A DNA stretch of 57,108 bases from Polyangiaceae bacterium. GTDB lineage: Bacteria; Myxococcota_A; Polyangia; Polyangiales; Polyangiaceae. Below are positions 1-8,316 of the stretch, in pieces. The stretch lies in assembly GCA_020846005.1 (NCBI GenBank), contig JADLEQ010000016.1, positions 1 through 57,108 of the forward strand, read 5' to 3'. Position 1 is the first letter of the stretch, and each line of letters opens with the position of its first letter. The position numbers and the translations under genes are program-made. Under the pieces are notes generated by a model. It had not been told where the DNA came from. It saw only the letters and a program-made list of their open reading frames with translations, and made no database searches.

Positions 1-1
1 C

Positions 2-166
2 GGCGGAGCGTCGAGCGGCGGAGCGTCGAGCGGCGGAGCGTCGAGCGGTGGAGCGTCGAGCGGTGGAGCGTCGAGCGGCGGAGCGTCGAGCGGCGGAGCG
101 TCGAGCGGCGGAGCGTCGAGCGGCGGAGCGTCGAGCGGCGGAGCGTCGAGCGGCGGAGCGTCGAGC
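2..166 (+). repeat. 15-bp tandem repeat, 11 copies, coding for GGASS
   Basis: Unit ggcggagcgtcgagc repeated head to tail eleven times, with only a C-to-T change in two copies (ggtgg at 47 and 62). The near identity at DNA level, including synonymous sites, indicates recent slippage or recombination. The array may continue upstream of the window. Because the unit is a multiple of three, copy-number changes keep the frame and only alter linker length. Confidence 0.95.
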
Positions 167-541
167 GGCGGCGCTGGAGGCGACCCGGCGATCACGTGCG
201 GTGGCGACAGTTGCGCGTTTGGCTCGGAGTTCTGCTGCGTCGGGATCGGTATCCCTGGGGGGCCGCCGCCAGCTCCCGTGTGCCTCGCCGACGGCCAGAG
301 CTGCACCCCAGGGCACGACGTCTACTGCGACGGCCCCGAGGACTGCCCGGGGGAGATCTGTTGCGGCGAGCTCACCGACCTGGGCGGCCAGCTCACGATC
401 TACTCCGTCGTCGAGTGCCGGAGCTCATGCGACGACGACAACGAGCGCGTGTTCTGCGGCTCCGATCCGAGCGCGTGTGACGATCCGGCGGACTGCGTCG
501 TGAGCTCGCTCGTCCCGTTCAACGTCTGCCGCCCCAACTGA
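2..541 (+). CDS. Secreted Cys-rich protein with (GGASS)n linker, 5'-truncated
   Basis: The reading frame is open from base 2 to the TGA at 539-541, and its start lies outside the window. The visible part begins with eleven copies of the pentapeptide GGASS. A compact Cys-rich domain of roughly 120 residues follows, containing EFCC, EICC and many spaced cysteines (about fourteen in all) with acidic residues, and ends VCRPN. Such Cys-rich modules behind low-complexity Gly/Ser/Ala linkers are common in secreted or surface proteins of myxobacteria, where the cysteines are presumably disulfide-bonded outside the cytoplasm. The function is unknown. The other two frames over the repeat are also open only because the 15-bp unit contains no stop in any frame; cysteine spacing and a natural stop favour this one. 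Confidence 0.75.
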   Translation, partial: GGASSGGASSGGASSGGASSGGASSGGASSGGASSGGASSGGASSGGASSGGASSGGAGGDPAITCGGDSCAFGSEFCCVGIGIPGGPPPAPVCLADGQSCTPGHDVYCDGPEDCPGEICCGELTDLGGQLTIYSVVECRSSCDDDNERVFCGSDPSACDDPADCVVSSLVPFNVCRPN

Positions 542-589
542 CGCCGGCTCCAGATCCGGTGGGTGGCGGCCGCGCCGCTGGTGCGACGG

Positions 590-2020
<1,431 letters not shown>

Positions 2021-2324
2021 GCCGCTCGACTACCCCGATCACTGGGGGTGGTCACGCGGTAAGGAGCCACTGTCACATCCTGAAGCAGAAGTGCTGGCGC
2101 TCGTGTCCGATGTCAGTACAATCGCCACGGAAATGGCCTGGGATCGGCTGGAACGAATCTTGCTCCCTGCGGGCGCTCCGGCCTGTCCGCCTGGTGCCGC
2201 TTCCGGTATGTTCCCGCGCCGTACTCGCCGCCGCGTCCCCGGTCACCGGGACCGCTGCGTCCGGGTGGAGAGGGTGCGCGAGCGCGCCGCCGATCGCCGC
2301 GTTCGTCCGTGAGCTGGAGTGGAG
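2021..2324. other. Divergent control region between sigma-54 activator and cox operon
   Basis: About 300 bp without a credible gene. It holds a -24/-12 promoter pointing right (2149-2164) and a predicted leader of about 150 nt before the cytochrome c gene. Upstream of the promoter there is an imperfect inverted repeat, ACTGTCACATC (2069-2079) against GATGTCAGT (2109-2117), a candidate activator-binding site 30-80 bp upstream. The leader contains a hairpin GTCCC-N8-GGGAC (2235-2252). No sigma-70 promoter for the leftward activator gene stands out. Confidence 0.5.
2149..2164 (+). promoter_or_regulatory. Sigma-54 (-24/-12) promoter of the cox operon
   Basis: TGGAACGAATCTTGCT matches the consensus TGGCACG-N4-TTGCW at all but one position. 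The invariant GG (2150-2151) and GC (2162-2163) are exactly 10 nt apart, as sigma-54 requires. Transcription would start near 2175 and run into the diheme cytochrome c and cox genes. A sigma-54 activator gene lies immediately upstream on the other strand, which supports the call. Confidence 0.85.
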
Positions 2325-3032
2325 ATGATCGACCTCGAACGTTCACCGCACCATCGTCCCGCGAGTGGCCCGGCCTCCGCGCAGGCGGGCCACTCGAGCC
2401 GTCGGCTCGGCCACGCGCTCGTCGTCGCCTGGCTCGCGGCGGTGCTCGGCGGCTGTGACCAACCCGCAGCCGGCGCCGCGGCGTCCGGTCCTGAGAACTA
2501 CGAGCTCTGCGCCCAGTGCCACGGCGCGGACGGCAGGGGGAACCGCGGCGCGAACGCGCCGTCGATCGCCGGGCTGCCTCCTTGGTACGTGTCGGCGCAG
2601 CTGCAGAAGTACCGCGCCGGCCACCGCGGCACGCACCCGGATGACGTGGGCGGCCTCCAGATGCGGCCGATCGCGCGGGCGCTCGCCACGGAGGCCGATG
2701 TCGAGGCGATCGCGCAGCACGTCTCGAAGCTGCCGGCGGGTCCCCTGCCCGTCACGCTGAGCGGCGCGGATCCGGCCCGAGGCGAATCCCTCTACCCGAC
2801 CTGCCTGGCCTGTCACGGCGCCGGGGCCGAGGGGAACGAGGCGCTCAAGGCGCCCCCGCTGCGTGGTCAGGCGGACTGGTACCTCGCGACGCAGCTCATC
2901 CACTTCCGCCGAGGTCTACGAGGCACGCACGCCGAGGACGTGTCGGGCGCGATGATGCGGCCAATGGCGGCGGCGCTGCCCGACGATCAGGCCACCCGGG
3001 ACTTGGCGGTGTTTCTCGCTTCGCGGCCTTGA
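2325..3032 (+). CDS. Diheme cytochrome c lipoprotein (c4-like)
   Basis: A 235-residue protein with a signal segment (about 28-43) ending in the lipobox LGGC (lipid-anchored C44) and two class I cytochrome c domains. Each has a heme-binding CxxCH (CAQCH 62-66, CLACH 160-164) and a downstream Met-containing QMRP or MMRP motif that supplies the sixth ligand. The two halves align with each other, as in cytochrome c4. It should sit on the periplasmic side of the membrane and pass electrons to the CuA centre of the oxidase encoded next. ATG 2325 is preferred over the in-frame GTG at 2319 because GGAG (2316-2319) lies at a proper distance. It is the first gene after the sigma-54 promoter and heads the operon. 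Confidence 0.92.
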   Translation: MIDLERSPHHRPASGPASAQAGHSSRRLGHALVVAWLAAVLGGCDQPAAGAAASGPENYELCAQCHGADGRGNRGANAPSIAGLPPWYVSAQLQKYRAGHRGTHPDDVGGLQMRPIARALATEADVEAIAQHVSKLPAGPLPVTLSGADPARGESLYPTCLACHGAGAEGNEALKAPPLRGQADWYLATQLIHFRRGLRGTHAEDVSGAMMRPMAAALPDDQATRDLAVFLASRP

Positions 3033-3069
3033 GCCGGAGCGCTCGGAGCAGGCTCTACAGGAGACGAAG

Positions 3070-3225
3070 ATGGCGAAGGAGATCGACGCGGAAGAGGTCG
3101 CGAAATACACCTTCATGCTGACGATGGTGGGGTTCGTCCTCTATGCGCTCGCGGTCGGCGTGTTCGTGCTCGGCTCGGCGCCGAGCTCGGTGCCGGCGCA
3201 GGGTGAGGTCCGGCACCATGATTGA
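3070..3225 (+). CDS. Small single-span membrane protein of the cox operon
   Basis: A 51-residue product starting MAKEIDAEEV, with one hydrophobic segment at about residues 14-36 and a short polar tail ending VRHHD. It lies 37 bp after the cytochrome c gene and its stop overlaps the coxB start by 8 bp, so it is translationally embedded in the operon. The size and position suggest a small oxidase subunit or assembly peptide, but no family is recognised. The frame has typical high third-position GC, which supports real coding. Confidence 0.72.
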   Translation: MAKEIDAEEVAKYTFMLTMVGFVLYALAVGVFVLGSAPSSVPAQGEVRHHD

Positions 3226-3916
3226 GAGGCTCGTGCCGCAGGCGTCGTCCTTTGCGGGCGACATCGATGGCCTGATCTGGCTCATCACCCTCCTCGTCGG
3301 GTTCTGGTTCCTGGTCGCCGAGGGCGTGCTCTTCTGGCTGGTCTTCCGCTTCCGGGCGAAGAAGGGCGAGAAGGCGCAGTACATCACCGGGGAGAAGAAG
3401 GAGGAGATGAAGTGGATCTCCCGCCCCCACAACCTCGTCCTCTTGTGCGACATCGTCATCATCGCGATGGCCATCAAGGTGTGGGTCCACGTGAAGCAGA
3501 CGATGCCCACCGCCGACGCGAAGGTGAACATCATCTCCCAGCAGTGGGCGTGGACCTTCGAGCACGCAGGGCCGGACGGCAAGCTCGGCACGGAGGATGA
3601 CCTCCGCACCACGGACGAGCTCCACGTCGAGGTGGGGAAGACCTACCACTTCAACCTCGTGTCCCGTGACGTGCTCCACAGCTTCAGCGTGCCCGTGTTT
3701 CGCCTCAAGCAGGACGCCGTGCCGGGCCGCGTGATCACGGGCTGGTTTCAGCCGACGAAGACCGGCACGTTCGACATCCAGTGCGCCGAGATGTGCGGCG
3801 TCGGCCACGGGCTGATGGGCGCTCGGATCATCATCGAGTCGCCAGCGGCGCACGCGGCATGGGTCGCGGAGCGCTCCGGCGAACGGCTCGCGCGCACCGG
3901 GGAGGCGAAGCCATGA
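3218..3916 (+). CDS. coxB: Cytochrome c oxidase subunit II (CuA)
   Basis: A 232-residue subunit II with two N-terminal membrane helices (about 17-44 and 72-92) and a periplasmic cupredoxin domain. All CuA ligands are visible: H154 in HSFSVP, then C189, E191, C193, H197 and M200 in CAEMCGVGHGLM. The domain accepts electrons from cytochrome c and passes them to heme a in subunit I. There is no fused C-terminal cytochrome c domain, consistent with a separate diheme cytochrome upstream. An Asp/Gly-rich insert GPDGKLGTEDD (118-128) follows the conserved QQWAWTFE segment and looks like a calcium-type loop. ATG 3218 overlaps the preceding small gene, and the stop overlaps the coxA start (ATGA). Confidence 0.95.
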   Translation: MIERLVPQASSFAGDIDGLIWLITLLVGFWFLVAEGVLFWLVFRFRAKKGEKAQYITGEKKEEMKWISRPHNLVLLCDIVIIAMAIKVWVHVKQTMPTADAKVNIISQQWAWTFEHAGPDGKLGTEDDLRTTDELHVEVGKTYHFNLVSRDVLHSFSVPVFRLKQDAVPGRVITGWFQPTKTGTFDIQCAEMCGVGHGLMGARIIIESPAAHAAWVAERSGERLARTGEAKP

Positions 3917-5631
3917 GCGACGCACACGCGCATCACGACGAAGGCTGGGTGAAGAAGTACCTGTGGTCCACAGACCACAAGATCATCGGCATGCAGTACC
4001 TCTTCACCGGCATGCTGATGGCGCTGCTCGGTGGGTACTTCGCCTACGCCTTCCGCATGCAGCTCGGGTTCCCGAACCAGCCCGTCCCCGGGTTCGGGTT
4101 GGTGTCGCCGAACGAGTACAACGCGCTCGTCACGAACCACGGCACCATCATGATCTTCTGGGTGGCGATGCCGGTGTTGATCGCCGCCTTCGGGAACTTC
4201 TTGATCCCGCTCATGATCGGCTGCGACGACATGGTGTTCCCGCGGCTCAACCGGCTGAGCTACCAGATCTTCTTGGTGAGCGCGCTGGTGCTCCTGGCGT
4301 CGTTCTTCGTGCCCGGCGGAGGGTTCGGCGGCGCGTGGACGGCCTACCCGCCCCTCTCGTCCCAAGCGAAGTTCAGCCTCACGCCGGCCGGTTCGACGCT
4401 GTGGCTGCTCGCGGTAGCGTTGGAGTTCGTCGCCTTCCTGATCGGAGGCATCAACTTCGTCACTACGGTGATGAACTCCCGGGCGCCGGGGATGAAGTGG
4501 CACGACATCCCGGTCGTCATCTGGATGATCGTGATCGCCAGCATCGTGTTCATGGCGTCCGTCGGCCCGCTGGTGGCCGGCGCGGTGATGCTGCTCATGG
4601 ATCAGCAGTTCGGGACGGGCTTCTACGATCCGATCCGCGGTGGCGATCCCATCCTCTGGCAGCACCTCTTCTGGTTCTTCGGCCACCCGGAGGTGTACGT
4701 CGTCCTCCTCCCGGCGATGGGGATCGTCATCGAGGTGATCGCCGTCTTCTCTCGCAAGAAGGTGTTCGCCTACAAGATGGTGCTCTACACCGCGTTCGCG
4801 ACGGGCATCCTGAGCTTCTTCGTCTGGGCGCATCACCAGTTCGTCGCCGGCATCGACCCGCGCATGGCAAACGTCTTCACCGTGACGACGCTCCTCATCT
4901 CCGTCCCCATCGCCGAGATGCTGTTCGTGACGATCGCGACGCTCTACGGCGGCTCGATCCGCCTCGACACCCCGATGCTGTGGGCCGTGGCGTTCGTCGC
5001 GGAGTTCCTCCTCGGTGGCGTGACGGGCATCTACCTCGGGTCGAGCGGCTCGGACATCTACTTCCACGACACGTACTTCGTGCTCGCGCACTTCCACTAC
5101 ACGTTCGTCCCCATCGCGATCATCGCCGTCTTCGCCGGGATCACGTACTGGTATCCCAAGATGTTCGGGCGGATGCTCGACGAGCGCCTCGGCAAGCTCC
5201 ACTTCTGGCTGACGGTCATCGCGTTCAACTTCATCTTCATCCCGCTCTTCATCACCGGAGCGGCCGGCGATCACCGCCGCATCTACGACTACACGAAGTT
5301 CCCCGACCTCGCGCGGCCCGAGCTGCAGAACCTCCGGGCGCTCGCCACGGTCGCGACCGTCGTGATGCTCTCGGCGCAGGTGATCTTCCTCTACAACTTC
5401 TTCAAGAGCATGCGCTCGGGCAAGCGCGCGGAGGCCAACCCGTGGCAGGCGAACACGCTCGAGTGGCTGGCGCCCTCGCCGCCGCCGCACGGCAACTTCG
5501 CAGAACTCCCGACGGTCCACCGCGGCCCGTACGAGTACTCCGTGCCCGGTCGCGACCTCGACTACTGGCCCCAGAGCGATCCGCCCGAAGACGACGCCGC
5601 GCCCGACGCCGCACCGGAGGCCGCCCGATGA
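3913..5631 (+). CDS. coxA: Cytochrome c oxidase subunit I
   Basis: A 572-residue heme-copper oxidase core subunit with about 12 membrane helices. Ligands are H76 and H395 for the low-spin heme, H393 for the high-spin heme, and H258, H307 and H308 for CuB, with Y262 in HPEVY as the cross-linked tyrosine. D106 and N113 (D channel), E260 and K288 (K channel) are conserved, which places it in the A1 (aa3) family. It reduces oxygen to water and pumps protons in the cytoplasmic membrane. The start is ATG 3913, overlapping the coxB stop; the stop overlaps the coxC start. The length is slightly above the family norm because of a Pro- and acid-rich C-terminal tail. Confidence 0.98.
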   Translation: MSDAHAHHDEGWVKKYLWSTDHKIIGMQYLFTGMLMALLGGYFAYAFRMQLGFPNQPVPGFGLVSPNEYNALVTNHGTIMIFWVAMPVLIAAFGNFLIPLMIGCDDMVFPRLNRLSYQIFLVSALVLLASFFVPGGGFGGAWTAYPPLSSQAKFSLTPAGSTLWLLAVALEFVAFLIGGINFVTTVMNSRAPGMKWHDIPVVIWMIVIASIVFMASVGPLVAGAVMLLMDQQFGTGFYDPIRGGDPILWQHLFWFFGHPEVYVVLLPAMGIVIEVIAVFSRKKVFAYKMVLYTAFATGILSFFVWAHHQFVAGIDPRMANVFTVTTLLISVPIAEMLFVTIATLYGGSIRLDTPMLWAVAFVAEFLLGGVTGIYLGSSGSDIYFHDTYFVLAHFHYTFVPIAIIAVFAGITYWYPKMFGRMLDERLGKLHFWLTVIAFNFIFIPLFITGAAGDHRRIYDYTKFPDLARPELQNLRALATVATVVMLSAQVIFLYNFFKSMRSGKRAEANPWQANTLEWLAPSPPPHGNFAELPTVHRGPYEYSVPGRDLDYWPQSDPPEDDAAPDAAPEAAR

Positions 5632-6200
5632 ACAAGCCCATCGCGACGACGCGCAGCGCGAGCGGCATCCCCACCGGGCGGCTGGCCGTCTGGTGGGTGA
5701 TCGCGTCCGAGATCGTGATCTTCGGCGGGCTGCTCGGCTCGTACGTCATGCACAGGATCGGGCACCCGGAGTTCGGGGACTACGCCGCGAACACCAACAC
5801 CTGGATCGGCGCCTTCAACACGCTCGTCCTGCTGACCTCGAGCCTCTCGGCCGTGCTGGCGCACCAGGCCGCCGAGCGCGGCGACGGCAAGCGCGCCGCG
5901 AAGCTGCTCCGCCTCACGATGCTCGGCGGCCTCACGTTCGCCTGCGTCAAGGCGGCGGAGTGGACGATGGAGATCGGCCACGGCTTCGTCTTGTCGACCA
6001 ACGCGTTCTGGTCCTTCTACTACACGGCCGCCGGCCTCCACGCGCTCCACGTCATCGCCGGCGTCGTGATCATGGGCATCGTGGCGGCGGACGCGGCGAA
6101 GGGGAGGGAGCTCCAGCGGGTCGAGCTGATCGGGCTCTACTGGCACTTCGTCGACGTCGTCTGGATCTTCTTGTTCCCCCTGCTCTACATCGCGAAGTGA
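5628..6200 (+). CDS. coxC: Cytochrome c oxidase subunit III
   Basis: A 190-residue, five-helix subunit III of the short bacterial type. The C-terminal part shows the family pattern AAGLHALHVIAGV followed by GLYWHFVDVVWIFLFP, and ASEIVIFGGLLGSY is the N-terminal helix signature. Subunit III stabilises the core and the proton uptake path of the aa3 oxidase. ATG 5628 overlaps the coxA stop (ATGA), which indicates translational coupling. Confidence 0.95.
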   Translation: MNKPIATTRSASGIPTGRLAVWWVIASEIVIFGGLLGSYVMHRIGHPEFGDYAANTNTWIGAFNTLVLLTSSLSAVLAHQAAERGDGKRAAKLLRLTMLGGLTFACVKAAEWTMEIGHGFVLSTNAFWSFYYTAAGLHALHVIAGVVIMGIVAADAAKGRELQRVELIGLYWHFVDVVWIFLFPLLYIAK

Positions 6201-6211
6201 GGTCGCCGACC

Positions 6212-6652
6212 ATGTCCTCCACCGAAGCCAGCCAGCACGACCACGAAGCCGAGCCCGCGGCCCCGGACGGCGGACACGGGGGCGCAGGGCACGGGGACGC
6301 GCACTACGTGCGCATCTGGGCGCTCCTCGTCGCGCTCCTCGTCGTCAGCGTCGTCGGCCCCATGCTCGGGCACGTCCTGGTGACGCTCCTCACGGCGTTC
6401 GGCATCGCGCTGGTGAAGGCGTACCTCGTCGCGCGCCACTTCATGCACCTCGGCATCGAGCGGCGGTGGGTGGGCTGGATGCTCCTGGCGATGGTCGCCT
6501 TCGTCGGGCTCTTCTTCGCGGGGACCGCCCCCGACGTGATGAAGCACGAGGGCTACAACTGGCGGAACGAGGCCGCCGAGCGCGAGGTGAAGCGGGCCCT
6601 CGAGGCCGCGCACGGCGCGGGATCGTCCAGCCAGCGGGGAGCCGCACACTGA
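6212..6652 (+). CDS. coxD: Cytochrome c oxidase subunit IV family protein
   Basis: A 146-residue protein with three hydrophobic helices and the prokaryotic subunit IV pattern LVKAYLVARHFMHL in the second helix. The N-terminus is rich in His and acidic residues (HDHE, GGHGGAGHGDAH), unusual for the family and possibly metal-binding. It starts at ATG 6212, 11 bp after coxC. It is thought to help assemble or stabilise the CuB site in related oxidases. Membership of the operon makes the call firm even though the family is weakly conserved. Confidence 0.88.
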   Translation: MSSTEASQHDHEAEPAAPDGGHGGAGHGDAHYVRIWALLVALLVVSVVGPMLGHVLVTLLTAFGIALVKAYLVARHFMHLGIERRWVGWMLLAMVAFVGLFFAGTAPDVMKHEGYNWRNEAAEREVKRALEAAHGAGSSSQRGAAH

Positions 6653-6683
6653 GCGGCGTCCCTGCCGTCCTCGCGCGTCTACC

Positions 6684-7277
6684 ATGACCACCGTGGCCGT
6701 CTCTGTCGCTCCCCGGCCGGGCTCGCCGCGCCGGACCCCCGTCGCGTCGAACGCGGTGGTCGGCATGGCGATCTTCATCGCCGCCGAGGTGATGTTCTTC
6801 GCGGCCCTTGCCGCGGCCTTCACCATCACCCGCATCTCGGCGGGCGGCACCTGGCCCCCACCCGGGCAGCCGCGCCTGCCGGTCGAGGCGACGGCGGCGA
6901 ACACGGCGGTCTTGCTCGCGAGCGGCATCGCGATGGTGATCGCGGGGCGCCGGTCCGCCGTCCACGCCGCGCGCTCGACGAGCGCGCTCGGCCTGGCGCT
7001 CGCGCTCGGCGCCGCGTTCGTGGCCCTACAGGGCTACGAGTGGGTGGGGCTGCTGCGGGAGGGGCTGACGATGCGTTCCGGCCCTCACGGCAGCTTCTTC
7101 TACTTGATCGTGGGCGCGCACGCGCTGCACGCGGTGGCGGGGATCATCGCGCTCGCCGTGGCGTTCGCTCGTGCGCGGTCCGGCCGGCTGGCGCAGACGT
7201 ACCTCGCCGGGGCTCGCCTCTACTGGTGCTTCGTCGTCCTCCTGTGGCCGGCGCTCTACTGGAGGGTGTACCTGTGA
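6684..7277 (+). CDS. Second cytochrome oxidase subunit III-like protein
   Basis: A 197-residue, five-helix protein of the CoxC/CyoC family but clearly different from the coxC gene just upstream. It has the N-terminal AEVMFFAALAAAF helix, GYEWVGLLREGL and the paired pattern GAHALHAVAGIIALA and RLYWCFVVLLWPALYW. Two subunit III genes in one operon suggests either an extra peripheral subunit or an alternative form that swaps with CoxC. It starts at ATG 6684, 31 bp after coxD, and its stop overlaps the next start (GTGA). Confidence 0.85.
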   Translation: MTTVAVSVAPRPGSPRRTPVASNAVVGMAIFIAAEVMFFAALAAAFTITRISAGGTWPPPGQPRLPVEATAANTAVLLASGIAMVIAGRRSAVHAARSTSALGLALALGAAFVALQGYEWVGLLREGLTMRSGPHGSFFYLIVGAHALHAVAGIIALAVAFARARSGRLAQTYLAGARLYWCFVVLLWPALYWRVYL

Positions 7278-7585
7278 GGCGCGCGATCGCGGGCGCGGCG
7301 CCCGTCGCGGCCCTGCTCGCGGCCCTGATGGTGACGCTCCCGGTGCTCGCGTGTCCCGTGTGCGGCACCCCGAAGAACGAGGCCACGCAGCAGGCGTTCG
7401 TGGGGTCGACCGTGTTCCTCAGCCTGTTGCCGCTGGCGATGATCGGCGGCCTGGTGGGCGCCGCCGTGTGGCGGATCCGGCGCCTGGAGCGCGAGGCGGC
7501 CACCGAGGCGCCCCCGCGGGCGCACGCGCCGCCGGGCGATGGACCCGCGCCGGTCGCGGACGCCGACCGCGCGACCACGCGCTAG
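7274..7585 (+). CDS. CPVC-motif membrane protein ending the cox operon
   Basis: A 103-residue protein beginning with a signal peptide (to about residue 25). This is followed immediately by the Cys pair CPVCGTPKN on the periplasmic side, one membrane helix (about 47-65) and an Arg- and Pro-rich tail. The CxxC at the periplasmic face could bind copper or take part in thiol exchange for CuA-centre maturation. No named family is recognised. GTG 7274 overlaps the stop of the preceding gene, so it belongs to the operon. Its stop TAG shares the palindrome CTAG with the stop of the converging gene. Confidence 0.8.
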   Translation: MRRAIAGAAPVAALLAALMVTLPVLACPVCGTPKNEATQQAFVGSTVFLSLLPLAMIGGLVGAAVWRIRRLEREAATEAPPRAHAPPGDGPAPVADADRATTR

Positions 7586-8238
7586 CCCGGGAAGAGCTCG
7601 GCGCAGATCGCCGCGTGCGGCCCCGTCGTCTGTCCGCGGTCCGCCGACAGCTGGCACGCGAGCGGGTGCGTCACCGACTCGACGAGGTCGACGACGACGG
7701 CGCTCGACCAGTCACGCGGGCCGTCGAAGCGCGCGCGGATCACGCCGCGCGCGTCGACGATCCACGTCTCCGGGTAGAGCTTGGTGCCGTACTTGCCCGT
7801 GACGATCGCTCCCTCCGGATCGATCCCCGTCGCGAACGCGGGCTCGGCTCCGAGCACCGAGCGGAGCGTCGCCGCCGCGTCCTCCGCGGACTCGTCAGTG
7901 CTCACCGTCAGCACCACCACGTCGGCGCGCCCGCGCGTCGCGGCCGCGAGCGTCGCGAGCGAGGGCAGCTCCTCGAGGCAGGGCCGGCAGGTCTTCGTCC
8001 AGAAGTTCAGCACCACGACCCGGCCCCGGTGGTCGGAGAGCCTCAGCCGCCCTCCACCGACGGCCGGCAGATCGAAATCGGGCGCGCGACGATCTTGCCC
8101 CGCGTAGTCGGGGCGGAGCGCGCAGAGCGGCGTGCAGGCGCGCCGGGCCTCCGCGTCCACGCCCGTTCGTGCGAACAAGAACACGGCCACCGACGCGAGG
8201 ACGATTACCACGGCCTGACCCACGGTGCGAGGCGACAC
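7582..8238 (-). CDS. Membrane-anchored TlpA/redoxin-family thioredoxin-like protein
   Basis: A 218-residue protein with an N-terminal membrane anchor (about 7-23), a short linker with a Cys pair (C35, C39), then a redoxin fold of the TlpA type. That fold has APDFDLP, VVLNFW and the active-site pair C84-R-P-C87, and the cis-Pro segment YPETWIVD. The residue before the first active-site Cys is Thr rather than the usual Trp. Periplasmic TlpA-like proteins reduce cytochrome c apoproteins or CuA cysteines, so its place tail-to-tail with the cox operon is suggestive. GTG 8238 is chosen as start because it gives the membrane anchor; no ATG is available nearby. Confidence 0.85.
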   Translation of the reverse strand: MSPRTVGQAVVIVLASVAVFLFARTGVDAEARRACTPLCALRPDYAGQDRRAPDFDLPAVGGGRLRLSDHRGRVVVLNFWTKTCRPCLEELPSLATLAAATRGRADVVVLTVSTDESAEDAAATLRSVLGAEPAFATGIDPEGAIVTGKYGTKLYPETWIVDARGVIRARFDGPRDWSSAVVVDLVESVTHPLACQLSADRGQTTGPHAAICAELFPG

Positions 8239-8316
8239 GAGCAGCGTGCTAGCACGCCGCCCGCGCGTCGCAGACTCGACCGCCGCGCGCAGCGGGGCTA
8301 GCCTCGACGCCCGCGA

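Noticed and set aside
2319..2325. GTG 2319 as start of the diheme cytochrome c
   Set aside because: GGAG is correctly spaced for ATG 2325 and would overlap a GTG 2319 start.
3748..5520. Long open frame on the minus strand antisense to coxA
   Set aside because: It is a side effect of high GC in coxA; the product is a low-complexity Arg/Glu/His-rich string with no motif, and coxA is certain.
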